From contig NZ_JAUSUP010000001.1 in the NCBI RefSeq assembly GCF_030814115.1, positions 1 through 64,000 on the forward strand: a stretch of 64,000 nucleotides of DNA, written 5' to 3'. How positions within the stretch are numbered: the stretch's first letter is position 1; every line of letters begins with the position of its first letter. The DNA is from Alkalibacillus filiformis. GTDB taxonomy: Bacteria > Bacillota > Bacilli > Bacillales > Alkalibacillaceae. This document shows, one piece after another, positions 1-8,126 of the stretch. The notes below the pieces were generated by a model. The model had not been told where the DNA came from. It saw nothing but the letters and a program-made list of their open reading frames with translations, and did no database searches. Position numbers and translations under genes: made by a program.

Positions 1-10
1 ACATGAGGAT

Positions 11-40
11 TCCATATGAAAGCATCTTCTTTCATATGGA
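11..40. terminator. Perfect 12-bp hairpin, probable terminator of an upstream gene
   Basis: Positions 11-22 and 29-40 are perfect reverse complements around a 6-nt loop. The 3' side continues with TTAAAAG rather than a clean T-run, so the terminator call is tentative. The gene it would serve lies outside the window. Confidence 0.4.
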
Positions 41-80
41 TTAAAAGTTTGCCTTATGAGAGCAAAAACATGTCCAATAT

Positions 81-187
81 ATTGACAGAACGTCAATAAT
101 TGCCGGACGAAGTGGGGTTAATGTCGGACAAGGGGTCATAATTGCCGGACGGAACGGAATTAATGTCGGACACCCAACCCCATTTTA
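81..187. repeat. 21-nt phased repeat array, GYCGGAC core (array A1)
   Basis: Four CGGAC cores begin at 104, 125, 146 and 167, exactly 21 nt apart. The linkers alternate between TTAAT and ATAATT before the core. A small inverted repeat (ATTGAC and GTCAAT, 81-97) occupies the place of a preceding degenerate unit. The array lies just upstream of the pseudouridine synthase and shares its architecture with the arrays at 31745 and, in reverse orientation, 23708. Confidence 0.8.
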
Positions 188-227
188 TGCTAATATATGA
201 ACTACATCGTTAAAAAGGAGTATATAC

Positions 228-911
228 ATGAATAATTTCCATATTATTTTTGAGGATAATCATTTATTAGTCATTGAGAAGCCGGTCAATATGCCGGTGC
301 AGGAGGATGAGTCGAGGGATCTCGATTTGCTGACGGCTTTGAAAGATTATATTAAGGAACGTGATGAAAAGCCGGGGAATGTCTACCTTGCGCTTGTACA
401 TCGGCTAGATCGCCCAGTTGGTGGTGTGATGGTGTATGCGAAAACGTCGAAGGCTGCATCTAGATTGTCGGATCAAGTTCGTCGGCATGCGATGACTAAG
501 GAGTATCTTGCGGTGGTTCGAGGCTTCCCAGAAAAGCAACAGGCCCGCCTAGAAGACTATCTTTATAAAGATAAACGCAAAAATCAAGTTTATGTTACAT
601 CAAAAGATCACAACGAGGCGAGGAAAGCCACTTTAGAATACACAGTGCTCGGTCATGAAAAAGGATTATCGCTCGTTAAAGTGAATCTTCATACAGGCCG
701 TCCGCATCAAATTCGCGTGCAGTTTGCTAATATCGGTTGTCCGCTTTATGGTGATCAAAAGTACGGGGCAAAAGTGAACAAGCCAGGACAACAGATTGCG
801 CTATGGTCGCACCAACTTGGTTTAGCACACCCTACTTTAAAAGATGAAAAATTGTTCACGTCTACTCCACCGAATGATAGGCCGTGGCAACTTTTCAATG
901 ACCATATTTAG
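228..911 (+). CDS. RluA-family pseudouridine synthase
   Basis: A 227-residue protein of the RluA/RsuA-type pseudouridine synthase superfamily, which isomerises specific uridines in rRNA or tRNA. The catalytic motif is HRLDRPVGG (about residues 58-66), with the Asp as expected nucleophile. The C-terminal GRPHQIRVQ motif is also typical of RluA. The protein lacks an N-terminal S4 RNA-binding domain, so it belongs to the short single-domain members; the target nucleotide cannot be told from sequence. ATG 228 is preceded by AAAAAGGAG at good spacing. It appears to be a single-gene unit, and no clear terminator follows it. Confidence 0.9.
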   Translation: MNNFHIIFEDNHLLVIEKPVNMPVQEDESRDLDLLTALKDYIKERDEKPGNVYLALVHRLDRPVGGVMVYAKTSKAASRLSDQVRRHAMTKEYLAVVRGFPEKQQARLEDYLYKDKRKNQVYVTSKDHNEARKATLEYTVLGHEKGLSLVKVNLHTGRPHQIRVQFANIGCPLYGDQKYGAKVNKPGQQIALWSHQLGLAHPTLKDEKLFTSTPPNDRPWQLFNDHI

Positions 912-1134
912 TATTCCTTCCATATATTAATTCAAAAAAAGTTCATTTTTAAAATGTGGGTGAAATTCAAAGCAATTTTAAGCATTTTAAAGTATGTTTC
1001 TAATGTACACGCTTACATGCCGTTATGAGTTCCTCTTCCGCTGTGTTATGATGTTGAAGGTTTTGTGCGAAAAAATGCGTCATTAACGCTAGCTACAAAA
1101 CATCCGAGATTTACAGATGGAGAGGAAGTAAAAA

Positions 1135-2595
1135 TTGTTAGCAAAAATAAAACAAGAATGGTTTGGTAATGTTAGAGGAGATGTACTTGCTGGAATTGTT
1201 GTAGCTTTGGCGTTAATTCCTGAGGCGATTGCCTTTTCAATTATCGCTGGTGTTGACCCGATGGTTGGTCTATATGCGTCATTCTGTATTGCAGTTGTGA
1301 TTGCGATTCTAGGTGGTCGACCAGGTATGATATCTGGAGCGACTGGTGCGATGGCACTCTTAATGGTGACATTAGTAGCCGATCACGGTTTGCAGTATTT
1401 ACTCGCTGCGACGATTTTGACAGGTATTTTACAAATATTATTCGGAGTATTTAAATTAGCAGCTGTTATGAAATTCGTACCACGTTCAGTGTTGGTCGGA
1501 TTCGTAAACGCACTTGCAATTTTAATTTTTATGTCGCAGATCGAGCACTTCCATGGTGAAAATTGGATTATGTATGCCATGGTTGGTTTAACATTAGCTA
1601 TTATATATATATTACCGCGTTTCGTTAAGTCTGTACCAGCTCCACTTGTGGCACTTGTCGTCGTAACAGGTGCTGTTATTTACATGGGCTTTGACATGCG
1701 TACAGTTGGTGATTTAGGAAACTTAACACAACAATTACCAGTGTTCTTAATTCCTGAAATTCCGTTAAACTTTGAAACACTACAAATTATCTTCCCATAT
1801 GCGTTAGCGTTAGCGATGGTTGGTATTTTAGAGTCATTACTAACAGCGAATATTGTGGATGATATGACAGATACAGAAAGTGATAAAAACAAAGAATCAC
1901 GTGGACAAGGTTATGCGAACGTAACAACTGGTTTTTTCGGTGGTATGGCAGGTTGTGCGATGATTGGGCAATCGGTTATTAACGTTAAGTCTGGTGGTAC
2001 AGGACGGCTATCGTCACTCGTTGCCGGTGTTTTCTTAATGTTCCTGATCATTGCGTTAGGTAACGTCGTCGTTCAAATTCCAATGGCAGCTTTAGTCGGT
2101 GTTATGATAATGGTTTCAATCGGTACGTTTGATTGGTCATCTGCGCTTAACATACACAAAGTGCCTAAAACAGATGCCGCAGTTATGTTGACGACCGTTG
2201 TAACAGTTGTTGTTACACACGACTTATCAAAAGGCGTATTCGCTGGTGTGTTATTAAGCGCGATCTTCTTTGCGGCTAAAATTTCTAAAGTCAAAGTAAC
2301 TGAGCAACTTGAACAAAATGGTGCTAAGAGAAATTATTACGTCGAAGGACAAATTTTCTTCGCGTCTGTTACTGACTTTGTAAATAAAATCGATTATACT
2401 GAAAATACACTAGACGTAGTGGAAATTGATCTAACTCGCGCTCACCTCTGGGATGATTCAGCAATTGGTGCGTTAGATAAAATTGAAGGTAAGTTTGAAA
2501 ATCACGGTACAACTGTTGTTTACACAGGGTTGAACAGTGAAAGCCAAGAGCTAAAAGAACGCATTGGTGGTCTATCGAAAGCTTCAGGTCACTAA
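1135..2595 (+). CDS. SulP-family anion transporter with C-terminal STAS domain
   Basis: A 486-residue SulP (SLC26) permease. The hydrophobic transport domain covers about residues 1-390 and opens with the family signature region around [16 protein letters not shown] short STAS domain follows (about 400-480). Family members move sulfate, bicarbonate or other anions, usually coupled to Na+ or H+; the substrate here is not determined. At 486 residues it is at the short end of the family. The start is TTG 1135 behind GGAGAGGAAG. Only 21 nt separate it from the downstream UspA gene, an arrangement seen in other Bacillaceae, so the two are probably co-transcribed. Confidence 0.9.
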   Translation: MLAKIKQEWFGNVRGDVLAGIVVALALIPEAIAFSIIAGVDPMVGLYASFCIAVVIAILGGRPGMISGATGAMALLMVTLVADHGLQYLLAATILTGILQILFGVFKLAAVMKFVPRSVLVGFVNALAILIFMSQIEHFHGENWIMYAMVGLTLAIIYILPRFVKSVPAPLVALVVVTGAVIYMGFDMRTVGDLGNLTQQLPVFLIPEIPLNFETLQIIFPYALALAMVGILESLLTANIVDDMTDTESDKNKESRGQGYANVTTGFFGGMAGCAMIGQSVINVKSGGTGRLSSLVAGVFLMFLIIALGNVVVQIPMAALVGVMIMVSIGTFDWSSALNIHKVPKTDAAVMLTTVVTVVVTHDLSKGVFAGVLLSAIFFAAKISKVKVTEQLEQNGAKRNYYVEGQIFFASVTDFVNKIDYTENTLDVVEIDLTRAHLWDDSAIGALDKIEGKFENHGTTVVYTGLNSESQELKERIGGLSKASGH

Positions 2596-2616
2596 TGTCA
2601 AAATGGGGTGAACGTT

Positions 2617-3033
2617 ATGTATAAACGTATTTTACTAGCGACAGATGGTTCAGATCACTCGCTGCGCTCAACTGAACATGCAATCCATCTTGCGAAATGT
2701 TCAGAAGGTACAATCGATGTCGTTTTTGTTATTGATGGTGATACATCGAAAAAAGACGTGCTTCGACACGCGAATAAGATCGAAATTGAGAAACGTCGCC
2801 GTGAAAAAATCCAACCGGTAGAAGAACGTTTAGAACAATCAGATGTTCCACATGAAGTACACATGCTTCATGGTGAACCAGGACCAAGCATTGTTAAATT
2901 TGCCAATGAAGGCGAGTATGACTGTACGATTATCGGAAGTCGTGGCTTGAATCAACTACAAACACTCGTGTTAGGTAGTGTCAGCCACAAAGTTGCTAAA
3001 CGTGTTGAAAGTCCAGTCATGATTGTAAAATAA
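2617..3033 (+). CDS. Universal stress protein, UspA family
   Basis: A 138-residue cytoplasmic UspA-fold protein beginning MYKRILLATDGSDHS. It carries the late nucleotide-binding loop IIGSRGLNQLQTLVLGSVS (Gly-x2-Gly-x9-Gly-Ser/Thr type), which suggests ATP binding. An in-frame GTG exists at 2608, but the GGGGTGA binding site (2605-2611) is well spaced only for ATG 2617, so the shorter form is chosen. It is the second gene of the SulP operon. A UspA partner fused to or next to a transporter often tunes it, so a regulatory role on the SulP protein is a reasonable inference. Confidence 0.88.
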   Translation: MYKRILLATDGSDHSLRSTEHAIHLAKCSEGTIDVVFVIDGDTSKKDVLRHANKIEIEKRRREKIQPVEERLEQSDVPHEVHMLHGEPGPSIVKFANEGEYDCTIIGSRGLNQLQTLVLGSVSHKVAKRVESPVMIVK

Positions 3034-3038
3034 AAGCA

Positions 3039-3076
3039 GGCGAACGCTAAATATAAGCGTTCGCCATTTTTTTATT
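3039..3076 (+). terminator. Rho-independent terminator after the SulP-UspA operon
   Basis: A perfect 10-bp GC-rich stem (3039-3048 with 3056-3065) is followed by ATTTTTTTATT. It also lies at the 3' end of the convergent DUF2935 gene and may serve weakly in that direction. Confidence 0.9.
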
Positions 3077-3875
3077 CTGTACGCGGTGCAGTTGGATCAC
3101 AATCGGGTCCTGTCGTATTAGATGATTCAGCTAGTTTCATTAAGTAATAACATTCCTCTCGATACATATGATCAGCCATCAACTCAGAGAAAGTACTTAA
3201 TACTGTATTCGACAATTCCATCTCCTCAATTTCACTTAAAAACGTTCTAAATAAATTAAGCTCCACTTCAACATCACTATTAAAACGATCTAAAGCAGGA
3301 AAACTATCAACATTCGCACGTAAATAGCCGGTTAATTCAACTGCCTTTATGTAAAATTGGTCGAAGTGCTCGCGGAATTCATCACTTTTCTCCTTAAGCC
3401 TCTTTTCAACAGCATCTAAATCCTCATTAATCGCACCAGCATGACCTGAAGCATCCAATAACCAAACTAAATGATGATGCAATTCGTGAAACACAGGTGG
3501 TGCTTGCCCTTCGCTTAAATACTTCATCACATGTTGATACTCTTGCAGTTCGTTGACCATATGATTAATAAAAGTAGGGGACAAATGAATACCGATATCA
3601 CCAACTAAATGACGCGAAATAATCGATAGTTTAAAATTACGCATTTGTTCCGTCGCTCGAGCAGTTTCATGTGTGAATGGAATGGCTTCATTTTCGCTCA
3701 ACTGACGTGCTCTTTCTAATAATCGGTCAAACTCATTAATAAAATACTCAGCAATTTCAATATCATTTTCTTCGGTAGGGTAAAGAGAATCTCGAATAAA
3801 CCGAGCGTGGTCACCTAAAACTTGTAACCAAAATTCATGTTCAAACTTCGCACTTTCCAAAAAATTGCTCTTCAT
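3072..3875 (-). CDS. DUF2935 domain protein
   Basis: A 267-residue soluble, helix-rich protein that I recognise as DUF2935, a family of Bacillaceae and Clostridia usually built of two repeated four-helix units. Here the first unit begins near FLESAKFEHEFWLQVLGDHA and the second near EHFDQFYIKAVEL. Repeated Glu and His positions (for example EFWLQVLGDH and HELHHH) are consistent with metal binding, but no activity is established. ATG 3875 has AAGGAG eight bases upstream; the in-frame GTG at 3884 overlaps that site and is rejected. Single-gene unit, convergent with uspA. Confidence 0.75.
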   Translation of the reverse strand: MKSNFLESAKFEHEFWLQVLGDHARFIRDSLYPTEENDIEIAEYFINEFDRLLERARQLSENEAIPFTHETARATEQMRNFKLSIISRHLVGDIGIHLSPTFINHMVNELQEYQHVMKYLSEGQAPPVFHELHHHLVWLLDASGHAGAINEDLDAVEKRLKEKSDEFREHFDQFYIKAVELTGYLRANVDSFPALDRFNSDVEVELNLFRTFLSEIEEMELSNTVLSTFSELMADHMYREECYYLMKLAESSNTTGPDCDPTAPRTE

Positions 3876-4125
3876 AAAAGTCACTCCTTGTTAGTGTTCT
3901 GTAAAATATATTCAAAACTGAACATGCCTACCACTAAATTTATATACTGAATATTATGAATATTTGAAAGTTATGTAAGCGATTACCTACAAGCCACGCA
4001 TGAGCTATACTGACTCGCTTTAAAGTCATAACTTTTTAAACTGCTGAAATAATCAGAAAAAAGCTATAGACAACCTTGTTGGCCGGTGTTATAGTCATCT
4101 TTAAAACTAATTGGAGGGGTAAACA

Positions 4126-5292
4126 TTGGGCCAACTCATCAATGAACCATTAATCGCAACAACCTTAATTTTTGCACTTATTGCTTTCGGTGAATGGTTA
4201 TCGATTAAAACACGAGCAAGAGTGCCTATGCTACTAACCGCTATGGTCGGTTATTTAATTTTAGTGTGGACAGGGATCTTTCCTGATGATCTATTAGAGC
4301 GATCACAATTCGCTGCGTTAGGTGGAATTCTAGTTGCAGTCGCGATTGTCCATATGGGAACGTTAATTCCAATGGCGATCTTAAAAGTACAATATAAAGC
4401 TGTCATAATCGGCTTAGCTGGCGTTCTCGTATCAGGTATTATCGTCATTTCAACAGTGACATTCTTCTTTGATTACGAAACAGCAATCGCCGGTGTTGGT
4501 CCATTAAGCGGTGGTGTCGTCGCATTAATTATTACTTCAGAAAAACTAGCTGAAATTGGACTAACAGCACTCGTTGTCATTCCAGCTTTAGTCGTCGCAT
4601 TCCAAGGAATACTTGGTATGCCGCTAGCACTTAATTTTATGAGACGCTATGCGAAAGTTATTCAACAACAAATTGACGAAGGGACTTTCGTTCCAGTTAA
4701 AAAAGATGAAGACTTAAAAGAAGTGACAAGTAAAGATCCTGTTAAAAATAGCTTAACGATTCGTTTGTTTACCGTATTTGTCGGTGGTGCGATTGCTGTA
4801 GCTCTCGATCAGTTTACTGGCATTCACTATAGTTTATGGGCGTTAGCAATCGGTATTATCGGATTAAAAATCGGCTTTTACAAAAATGAATCATTACGTC
4901 ACGCCAACTCGTTTACAATGACGATGATTGCGATCATTTTCGTTGTAATCGGTACGATGGCTGATGTAACGCCTGGACAAGTACTCGATAACTTACCTGC
5001 AATTTTAACTATTTTATTAATCGGTACGTTTGGTATTGCACTTGGTGGTTATGTCGCATCGAAGTTAGTAAAATGGCACCCATACAAAGGTATGCCAGTT
5101 GCATTAACGGCACTATTTGGTTTCCCAGGAGATTATATCGTTTGTGAAGAAGTAAGTCGTAGTGCAGCTCGTAACGAAGAAGAAGAGAAGCTGATCTTCG
5201 ATGAGTTACTATCCCCGATGTTAATCGGTGGTTTTACAACAGTAACAGTCGCTTCAGTTGTTATTGCCGGAATTTTAATTCAAACACTTTAA
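4126..5292 (+). CDS. Polytopic membrane protein, unidentified transporter
   Basis: A 388-residue integral membrane protein with roughly ten hydrophobic segments and a charged cytoplasmic stretch near residues 170-205. Two glycine-rich re-entrant-looking segments (GVGPLSGGVVALIIT near 123 and GFPGDYIVCEE near 330) suggest an inverted-repeat secondary transporter resembling the GltS or 2-hydroxycarboxylate type, but I do not recognise the family. TTG 4126 follows TTGGAGGGG. The gene ends 12 nt before an amidohydrolase gene, so it probably imports the substrate or exports a product of that enzyme. Confidence 0.6.
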   Translation: MGQLINEPLIATTLIFALIAFGEWLSIKTRARVPMLLTAMVGYLILVWTGIFPDDLLERSQFAALGGILVAVAIVHMGTLIPMAILKVQYKAVIIGLAGVLVSGIIVISTVTFFFDYETAIAGVGPLSGGVVALIITSEKLAEIGLTALVVIPALVVAFQGILGMPLALNFMRRYAKVIQQQIDEGTFVPVKKDEDLKEVTSKDPVKNSLTIRLFTVFVGGAIAVALDQFTGIHYSLWALAIGIIGLKIGFYKNESLRHANSFTMTMIAIIFVVIGTMADVTPGQVLDNLPAILTILLIGTFGIALGGYVASKLVKWHPYKGMPVALTALFGFPGDYIVCEEVSRSAARNEEEEKLIFDELLSPMLIGGFTTVTVASVVIAGILIQTL

Positions 5293-5304
5293 GGAGGATG
5301 TTTT

Positions 5305-6546
5305 ATGACGAAAACGTTAATTCAAAATGCATTAGTAATTGATGGAACAGGTGCGGCACCGAAAGAAGGACAAGTCGTTGTCGTTGAAAATAACAAAATA
5401 GCTTATGTAGGGCCAAGTGAGAATTATGAAAAACAAGGTGATGAACAAGTCATTGATGCCAAAGGGGGTGCCGTCCTACCAGGGTTGATCGATACTCACG
5501 TTCATATGATGATGGAGTACTCACCGCTTTCGCAACGTTTAACAACACCATTTTCATACATGTACTACCAAGCTCAAGAGTATTTAAACGATACTGTTCA
5601 AGCTGGAGTAACGACTGTTCGTGATGCGCTAGGAACAGACTTAGGTGTAAAACAAGCAGTTGACAATGGATTAATTACAGGTCCTCGTCTCCAAATAAGC
5701 GTCAATGCTTTAACGATTACAGGTGGTCATGGCGATGGTACTCAATTAAATGGTGATGTGATTGACATTTTGCCATCCGGTCACCGTGGTATGCCAGATG
5801 GACGTTGTGACGGTGTAGCTGAAGTTCGTAAAAAGACACGTGAAATGCTTCGAGCTGGTGCAGATGTTATTAAAGTACACGCAACAGGTGGTGTGTTAAG
5901 CCCAACAGACCATCCAGAATTCACGCAGTTTTCTTTAGAAGAATTAGAAGCAATCGTTGAAGAAGCTAATTTCCGTAAAGGTGTTAAAGTGATGGCGCAT
6001 GCGCAAGGTTCTGAAGGGATTAAAAATGCTGTTAAAGCAGGTATCCATTCAATTGAGCATGGTATTTTCATTGACGATGAAGCGGCGGATTTAATGGTCG
6101 AAAATGGAACATACCTCGTGCCAACATTACTCGCACCAGTATCTGTTCTAGAAACAGCTGATGAAAAAGGAATGCCACAATCAGCAGTCGATAAAACAGA
6201 AGAAGTGATTGAACAACATAAGATCAGTTTCAAACTCGCTTACGACAAAGGGGTTAAAATCGCTATGGGAACTGATGCTGGTGTTATGAAGCATGGAACG
6301 AATTTACGTGAGTTAGCGTTAATGCGTGATGCAGGAATGGCCCCAATGGACACAATTGTTGCAACGACAAAAACAGCAGCTGAATGTTTAGGTTGGGATG
6401 AACAACTCGGTACGTTAGAAGAAGGGAAGTTAGCCGATTTAGTTATTACAAATGTTAATCCAGTTGAAGATTTAGACGCACTCGCAAATAACGATCACGT
6501 TCAATACGTTATGAAAGATGGTAAAGTCGAAAAGAATCAACTGTAA
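5305..6546 (+). CDS. Metal-dependent amidohydrolase (imidazolonepropionase/dipeptidase-like)
   Basis: A 413-residue amidohydrolase-superfamily enzyme. The metal and catalytic residues are visible in order: HVHMMM (about 65-70), a Lys expected to be carboxylated in VIKVHATGG (about 190), MAHAQG (about 231), SIEHGIF (about 251) and the Asp in MGTDAG (about 325). The subfamily includes prolidase-like and Xaa-Arg dipeptidases as well as imidazolonepropionase relatives, so the substrate is open. There is no signal peptide, so it acts in the cytoplasm. ATG 5305 has AAGGAGG upstream. Its pairing with the preceding permease suggests uptake followed by hydrolysis. Confidence 0.8.
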   Translation: MTKTLIQNALVIDGTGAAPKEGQVVVVENNKIAYVGPSENYEKQGDEQVIDAKGGAVLPGLIDTHVHMMMEYSPLSQRLTTPFSYMYYQAQEYLNDTVQAGVTTVRDALGTDLGVKQAVDNGLITGPRLQISVNALTITGGHGDGTQLNGDVIDILPSGHRGMPDGRCDGVAEVRKKTREMLRAGADVIKVHATGGVLSPTDHPEFTQFSLEELEAIVEEANFRKGVKVMAHAQGSEGIKNAVKAGIHSIEHGIFIDDEAADLMVENGTYLVPTLLAPVSVLETADEKGMPQSAVDKTEEVIEQHKISFKLAYDKGVKIAMGTDAGVMKHGTNLRELALMRDAGMAPMDTIVATTKTAAECLGWDEQLGTLEEGKLADLVITNVNPVEDLDALANNDHVQYVMKDGKVEKNQL

Positions 6547-6550
6547 AGTA

Positions 6551-6577
6551 AAAACCACCTCTTGTAGGTGGTTTTTT
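6551..6577 (+). terminator. Terminator after the transporter-amidohydrolase operon
   Basis: The stem AAAACCACCT/AGGTGGTTTT with a 5-nt loop is followed by a T-run. It sits between two convergent genes. Confidence 0.9.
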
Positions 6578-6579
6578 GC

Positions 6580-7353
6580 TTACTCAGATTGCTCATTGTT
6601 TGTTTCAACTTCAGATGGTTGTTCTGTTTCCATTTGTGATTCTTCTGGTTCTGGTGGAGCTGCTGTATAATCATAAGCACCTGCATCAGCACGGTTTTCA
6701 CTCGTATTAGACCCTACAGGGAATAATACAGGGCATTGCTCAGGACGAACAGGTGTAGGGCATGGCCCAACAGCTAAAGGCTCACGCGGTAGACAATAGT
6801 CAGCTTCAATTTCTAACGTTACTGGATAAACAGCCTGAATGCTCTGACACAATCGAACTGAGACTAGCGCATCAAACGTATCATCCTCATCTGTATCACC
6901 TAATTCACAGTCGAATGAAACGATGAAACAATCTAATTCAGTATACGTAACATCAATTTCAGTTCCTTCTGGTGCACAAAGTACGACCTGTTCACTTCTT
7001 GAAAATTCAATCTCTAACTCAACATCACCATTTCCATTATCCGTTGGGAAATTAAGAATGACGACGAAGTTTTTTCTAATCGTAACAATTTGTAGTTCAA
7101 TTTCTGTGCCATCAATTACAAACTGTCGGTCTTGAACATTGATCACTTCGATGGGGTCTATTTCTGCTGGGATAACAGTACATGTCACATCTTCACTATC
7201 GAAATCATCACATGTAATGCCATTAGGTAAATCTTCATCCGTTATATTTAAATCGAAATTGGCTTCGTTGACGATCCAATCATATACTTTTTCTGTATTA
7301 ATACATAGGACATCCTGGACTAGTTGTGTGGGACAATTTTTACGATAACTCAT
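6580..7353 (-). CDS. Acidic Cys-containing protein, paralogue of the product at 43971-44615
   Basis: A 257-residue very acidic protein with no signal peptide or membrane segment. It starts with a short Cys-containing lead and then the conserved block LCINTEKVYDWI, followed by beta-rich sequence with regularly placed Cys (in TCDDF, VTCTV, VLCAPEGTEIDV, LDCFIVSFDC, RLCQSIQAVYP). The C-terminal 45 residues are a Pro/Glu/Gln/Ser-rich tail absent from the paralogue. The family is not one I can name. The acidic, Cys-spaced, beta-rich layout and spore-forming context suggest a spore-surface or self-assembling protein, but that is inference. GGAGGTG precedes the ATG. Confidence 0.6.
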   Translation of the reverse strand: MSYRKNCPTQLVQDVLCINTEKVYDWIVNEANFDLNITDEDLPNGITCDDFDSEDVTCTVIPAEIDPIEVINVQDRQFVIDGTEIELQIVTIRKNFVVILNFPTDNGNGDVELEIEFSRSEQVVLCAPEGTEIDVTYTELDCFIVSFDCELGDTDEDDTFDALVSVRLCQSIQAVYPVTLEIEADYCLPREPLAVGPCPTPVRPEQCPVLFPVGSNTSENRADAGAYDYTAAPPEPEESQMETEQPSEVETNNEQSE

Positions 7354-7477
7354 CTTTACACCTCCATAGTCACTTTATTCAATATACTTTACCTTATGTG
7401 AAACCCCTCAAGAGGGTATAGTCTATTACCATCATTTCTAATGTTTGAAGTAGATTCATATAAACGTCTATAAATTA

Positions 7478-7509
7478 AAGCTCCTCACAAAAAAACTAAC
7501 GAGGAGCTT
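7478..7509 (-). terminator. Probable terminator of the 41-residue protein gene
   Basis: A 9-bp perfect stem (7478-7486 with 7501-7509) encloses an A/T-rich loop. On the minus strand it is followed by TAATTTA, so the T-run is weak. Confidence 0.55.
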
Positions 7510-7520
7510 CACATCATCCA

Positions 7521-7646
7521 CTACTTTCCGCTACATCCACAGCCACCGCGACGACGACGGCTACTTTTTACACCTCTGTGTGTCTTACTAGAATTGTCAG
7601 TAGCACGTAATTGTTTTAAATGACTTGTTGAACTTTTTGCACGCAT
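7521..7646 (-). CDS. Small basic Gly/Cys-tailed protein (41 aa)
   Basis: Reading the minus strand from ATG 7646 gives a 41-residue protein: a Ser/Thr/Lys-rich first half, then SSRRRRGGCGCSGK. An excellent AAAGGAGTGA binding site lies 5-6 nt upstream and a hairpin follows the stop, so it looks genuine despite its length. The arginine run with a Gly-Cys-Gly-Cys tail recalls small structural proteins of the spore or nucleoid, but no family assignment is possible. It lies between two genes of unknown function on the same strand. Confidence 0.6.
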   Translation of the reverse strand: MRAKSSTSHLKQLRATDNSSKTHRGVKSSRRRRGGCGCSGK

Positions 7647-7708
7647 AAAATCACTCCTTTAACTTTATACATTATCATAGTCGCACTTCATCTTTTCAGA
7701 TAGGGCGG

Positions 7709-8125
7709 TTATTGAGAGTTCATAACAATTGGGTAAGGGACATAAGAGTGAACATCTTCAATAAAATACCCCTTTAACTCTGGTGGGTTGACCTTTAATG
7801 AAAGGATTAGCATTAAAATCGCCTGATCTGGATGGTTGAGCCGATCAGTATAAGACGGAGTAGCTCTCGTTTTCGGGTGAGAGTGGAACGTTGCGATCAG
7901 TTGTTCATTTTTTCTACTAATCTCATATTTCACATTTTGATATTCACCAGGACTTACTCTGTAGTAAAGAGGTGATTGAGCTTCATTTTTTAACGGCCAA
8001 AACGTTGTCACTTGTAAATTACTCCCTGATAAAACGCCACAACATTCATTTGGTAGTTCAGTTTTGGCTAGTTTAACCATTTCCCCAACAATACGTTGTG
8101 GTAACACAAGCTTAGACTTTGCCAT
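7709..8125 (-). CDS. JAMM/MPN-type metallopeptidase (M67-like)
   Basis: A 138-residue protein made up of a single JAB/MPN domain. The full metal signature is present: Glu27 in NECCGVLSG, then His81-Ser-His83 followed after seven residues by Ser91-x2-Asp94. Bacterial JAMM proteins cleave isopeptide or C-terminal peptide bonds, commonly on ThiS/MoaD-like proteins, yet no ThiF, ThiS or MoaE gene is nearby. The gene begins one base after the stop of the upstream coiled-coil gene and has no good binding site of its own, so it is probably translationally coupled. The partner protein is therefore the best guess for its substrate. Confidence 0.82.
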   Translation of the reverse strand: MAKSKLVLPQRIVGEMVKLAKTELPNECCGVLSGSNLQVTTFWPLKNEAQSPLYYRVSPGEYQNVKYEISRKNEQLIATFHSHPKTRATPSYTDRLNHPDQAILMLILSLKVNPPELKGYFIEDVHSYVPYPIVMNSQ

Positions 8126-8126
8126 G

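Noticed and set aside
5781-6233. 150-codon ORF on the minus strand
   Set aside because: It lies wholly inside the amidohydrolase gene, has no binding site and is Ser/Thr-rich as antisense frames of this composition usually are.
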